From Actinobacteria bacterium HGW-Actinobacteria-7 (GTDB lineage Bacteria; Actinomycetota; Coriobacteriia; Anaerosomatales; PHET01), in the NCBI GenBank assembly GCA_002841275.1, contig PHET01000018.1, forward strand, positions 1 through 44,328: DNA of 44,328 nucleotides. Direction: 5' to 3'. The position numbers and the translations under genes were made by a program. Below, one piece after another: positions 42,509-44,328 of the stretch; positions within the stretch are counted from its first letter, which is position 1; each line of letters opens with the position of its first letter. Below the pieces are notes generated by a model. That model saw only the letters and a program-made list of their open reading frames with translations. It was not told where the DNA came from and did not search any database.

Positions 42509-43096
42509 GTGCCAGCGCATTCACGAAGAAGCCGAATCGTGGTCGCCGCAGCGATCATGTGCATCTCGATGCTCTTGATGGGCTGTTGGGTGTACGAGGA
42601 GTTCGTCAGTTTTGCCAACGACGGCGAAGTTCCCTGGCGCACCCAGAAGTCGACGCAACAAACCGACACCCCTGCTCCGTACTATGACTCTGGGGACGAC
42701 GCTGCAGCCGCAGAAGGCGCGGCGAGCGAGGCACCGATCTTCGACAACCAGAATATTCTCGCGGTCCAGAACGGTGGTACGTCACCGACGTTCAAGGTCT
42801 CTTCCCCAACTACCGTTACCAAGATCCAGAACTACCACTGGAACGACGCCGCTGGCAACGGTTCCACCGGCCAGATCTCACTGAAGGCAGGCGACGGGAA
42901 GGTATACGGCCCCTGGGAGACCGTGGGGACACCTGGACAGGGCGACGTGCCCAACGCCTACTGGACGGCCAGCCCCAACGTGACCCTTCCTGCGGGAAGC
43001 TACACGATCATCGATTCCGACCCAGGTACGTGGTCGCAGAACGCGGATTCCGGCGGTGTGGGCTTCGCGCAAGTGTACGCGGAGTCTGGGAAATAG
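42509..43096 (+). CDS. putative secreted lipoprotein of unknown function
   Basis: 195 residues; GTG start with GAAGGGGGCTGTC upstream. A signal peptide with basic N-terminus 'HSRRSRI' and hydrophobic core ends in the lipobox LLMGC (Cys about residue 26), so membrane lipid anchoring is likely. A Ala/Asp/Glu-rich low-complexity linker follows. The ~110-residue C-terminal domain has beta pattern ('FKVSSPTTVTKIQNYHW', 'LPAGSYTIIDSDPGTW'). The function is unknown. It converges on the chagasin-like gene. Confidence 0.65.
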   Translation: MPAHSRRSRIVVAAAIMCISMLLMGCWVYEEFVSFANDGEVPWRTQKSTQQTDTPAPYYDSGDDAAAAEGAASEAPIFDNQNILAVQNGGTSPTFKVSSPTTVTKIQNYHWNDAAGNGSTGQISLKAGDGKVYGPWETVGTPGQGDVPNAYWTASPNVTLPAGSYTIIDSDPGTWSQNADSGGVGFAQVYAESGK

Positions 43097-43145
43097 CGCT
43101 CGCGCGCGGCCGACCAGCCCGTGACTGACGGGGTTGAATGAACCG

Positions 43146-43535
43146 CTACTTGAGCGTGACGCTCCACGTCTTCTCGGCGGGCACGTTCTTCTCCCAGGGG
43201 CGGCGGTACTCTAGCTTCAGTTCGCCTGCGCCCGAAGAGCCGGCCGCGAACGTGAAGACCTGCGTCCCGCTCGCGCCTACGGCTCCGGAGCCCTCGGGTG
43301 CCTTGTAGACGGGGTCACCGAGCTGCGTCATGGGGCCGGCGTCGGCAACCACCCACTGAAACCCCGTAGTGGCATTCGACGGTAGTCGGACGATCAGTTT
43401 CTGCCCGGCGCTGAGGTCGACCGTGCGCCCGGTGTCCTTCTCGCCCAGCGTCAGTGGCTCTGCCCTCGCACAGCCTGCTGCGAGAAGCACCACCATGACT
43501 GCGGCGACGACCAAGAACAAGGAACGCGATTTCAT
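43146..43535 (-). CDS. chagasin-like (I42) cysteine protease inhibitor lipoprotein
   Basis: 129 residues from ATG 43535, with AGGGGGATATCAG upstream. Signal peptide ends in lipobox LLAAGC. The I42/chagasin inhibitor loops are all present in order: 'NATTGFQW' (for NPTTGY), 'GASGTQVF' (for GxxGxxxF) and 'YRRPW'. It probably inhibits papain-like cysteine peptidases at the cell surface. Confidence 0.88.
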   Translation of the reverse strand: MKSRSLFLVVAAVMVVLLAAGCARAEPLTLGEKDTGRTVDLSAGQKLIVRLPSNATTGFQWVVADAGPMTQLGDPVYKAPEGSGAVGASGTQVFTFAAGSSGAGELKLEYRRPWEKNVPAEKTWSVTLK

Positions 43536-43595
43536 CTGATATCCCCCTCGCATCACGGCATCTGACTCATGAGACGAATGGTACCCACCGAGAGT

Positions 43596-44328
43596 TCACG
43601 CATGACCGGCGGGAGCTTCTCGGTGTCCGAGTGAGCGCTCTAGGCCGTCAAGTATCAGGCCGAGGCCGAATTCGAAAGCGGCTTCCTGGTCGAAGGGATT
43701 CTCGGCGTACTCCATCGCGACGCTCGCCGCGAACGGATACCCGCCGTCCGGGATGGCCGCCAGAATCTCCCGAGCCGCCTCGGTGTCTTTCAGCTCGTCC
43801 TCAATAGAGACATCGGGCCGCTGTCGCTCGAAGCCGTAGATGTAGCTGTCGAGCACAAGAAATGCGTTCGCTGCGGCCGCGGGTGAGAAGCCGGCTTGAA
43901 TCAGCACGCCGAGGACGCGGTCCATGTAAGCCAGGTTGTTCGGACCGGTCCGGTCACGGGAGTCAATCAAGCCCGCGGCCCACGTGTGATGTGCGAACAC
44001 TTTGCGCAAGGAGACTGCCCGGCGCCGCATCGCGTCCTTCCAGTCCGCACTTTCGCCAAGCACGTCGATCTCGGCCCACGCGAGGTCCATCATGCCGCTC
44101 AGAAGGTCGTCCTTGCCGGCGATGTGGTTGTACAGCGACGCCGCTTTGACCTCGAGCCTTCTGCCGAGTTCGCGCATGGTGACCGACTCGATCCCGGACT
44201 CGTCTGCAAGTTCCACGGCCGCGCGTAGGACGCGCTCCCGATTGAGGGTGTCCCGCGGTTCCTTGCTGTCTTTCGAGGGAGTGATGATGACGCCTCCTGC
44301 GGTCGGTGGTCGGCTGCTCTTCCTTGAC
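43596..44328 (-). CDS. TetR family regulator (5' end outside window)
   Basis: The frame runs from the stop at 43596 to the window edge with no stop. The first possible start codon (GTG 44216) is inside the HTH domain, so the start is beyond the window. The HTH is 'ERVLRAAVELADESGIESVTM'-like over its length, then 'RELGRRLEVKAASLYNHIAGKDDLL'. The C-terminal domain ('FAHHTWAAGLIDSRDRTGP', 'LVLDSYIYGFERQRP', 'FEFGLGLILDGLER') is of the tetracycline-repressor TetR_C type. The regulator probably controls a neighbouring gene outside the window. Confidence 0.82.
   Translation of the reverse strand, partial: SRKSSRPPTAGGVIITPSKDSKEPRDTLNRERVLRAAVELADESGIESVTMRELGRRLEVKAASLYNHIAGKDDLLSGMMDLAWAEIDVLGESADWKDAMRRRAVSLRKVFAHHTWAAGLIDSRDRTGPNNLAYMDRVLGVLIQAGFSPAAAANAFLVLDSYIYGFERQRPDVSIEDELKDTEAAREILAAIPDGGYPFAASVAMEYAENPFDQEAAFEFGLGLILDGLERSLGHREAPAGHA

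Noticed and set aside
1-44328. CRISPR arrays, tRNA or rRNA genes
   Set aside because: No regularly spaced identical repeats apart from the attC sites, and no cloverleaf or rRNA-like sequence recognised by eye.

Overview
The window is G+C-rich DNA from what looks like an anaerobic, amino-acid-fermenting actinobacterium. Coriobacteriia or a related uncultured lineage is my inference from gene content: B12-dependent ornithine fermentation, corrinoid methyl transfer, DegV proteins and bacterial PH-domain proteins. There is no rRNA, and I see no tRNA gene or CRISPR array.

Bases 1-5257 hold the 3' end of a fibronectin-type surface protein and a small set of genes that may act on surface glycans or metabolites: two SAM methyltransferases, a FemAB/GNAT-like acyltransferase and an ATP-grasp ligase. 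Bases 5402-10120 hold a corrinoid protein translationally coupled to a UroD/MtaA-like methyltransferase, a GAF-GAF-SpoIIE phosphatase, and a convergent AcuC-like deacetylase.

Bases 10271-19085 are a compact operon for oxidative ornithine breakdown, ord-ortA-ortB-oraS-oraE-arcC-(GlmL-like reactivase)-orr. L-ornithine is racemised (Orr), isomerised by the B12/PLP aminomutase (OraSE), deaminated oxidatively (Ord) and cleaved with CoA to acetyl-CoA and alanine (OrtAB). An embedded carbamate kinase links this to ATP formation from arginine- or citrulline-derived carbamoyl phosphate. Bases 19139-30994 are housekeeping and accessory genes: two DegV proteins, a ferredoxin-like Fe-S protein, the NAD salvage pair pncB-pncA, two YdbS/YdbT-like membrane PH-domain proteins, a cyclic-2,3-diphosphoglycerate synthetase-like NTPase and an iron-sulfur flavoprotein. 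A 21-bp inverted repeat with a 57-nt loop follows pncA.

The most interesting part is about 31403-38700. It is an array of same-strand, mostly single-gene modules separated by six attC-like sites, five of them 84-85 bp and one degenerate at 82 bp. The best have the R''/L''/L'/R' layout and the unpaired extrahelical base typical of integron attC sites. A GTTAGGC core marks the left boundary. No integron integrase is visible, so this is an integrase-less attC cluster (CALIN) or the distal part of a chromosomal integron. Cargo is defence-flavoured: a SIR2 protein, a HEPN protein split by an in-frame stop, a second HEPN-like protein, a PD-(D/E)XK HsdR-N nuclease and several membrane proteins of unknown function.

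Bases 38850-44328 hold a small membrane protein coupled to a cupin, a PadR-DUF1048-DrrA-DrrB-like ABC exporter operon with a 24-bp palindromic operator candidate, a lipoprotein, a chagasin-like protease inhibitor, and a TetR regulator cut by the window edge.
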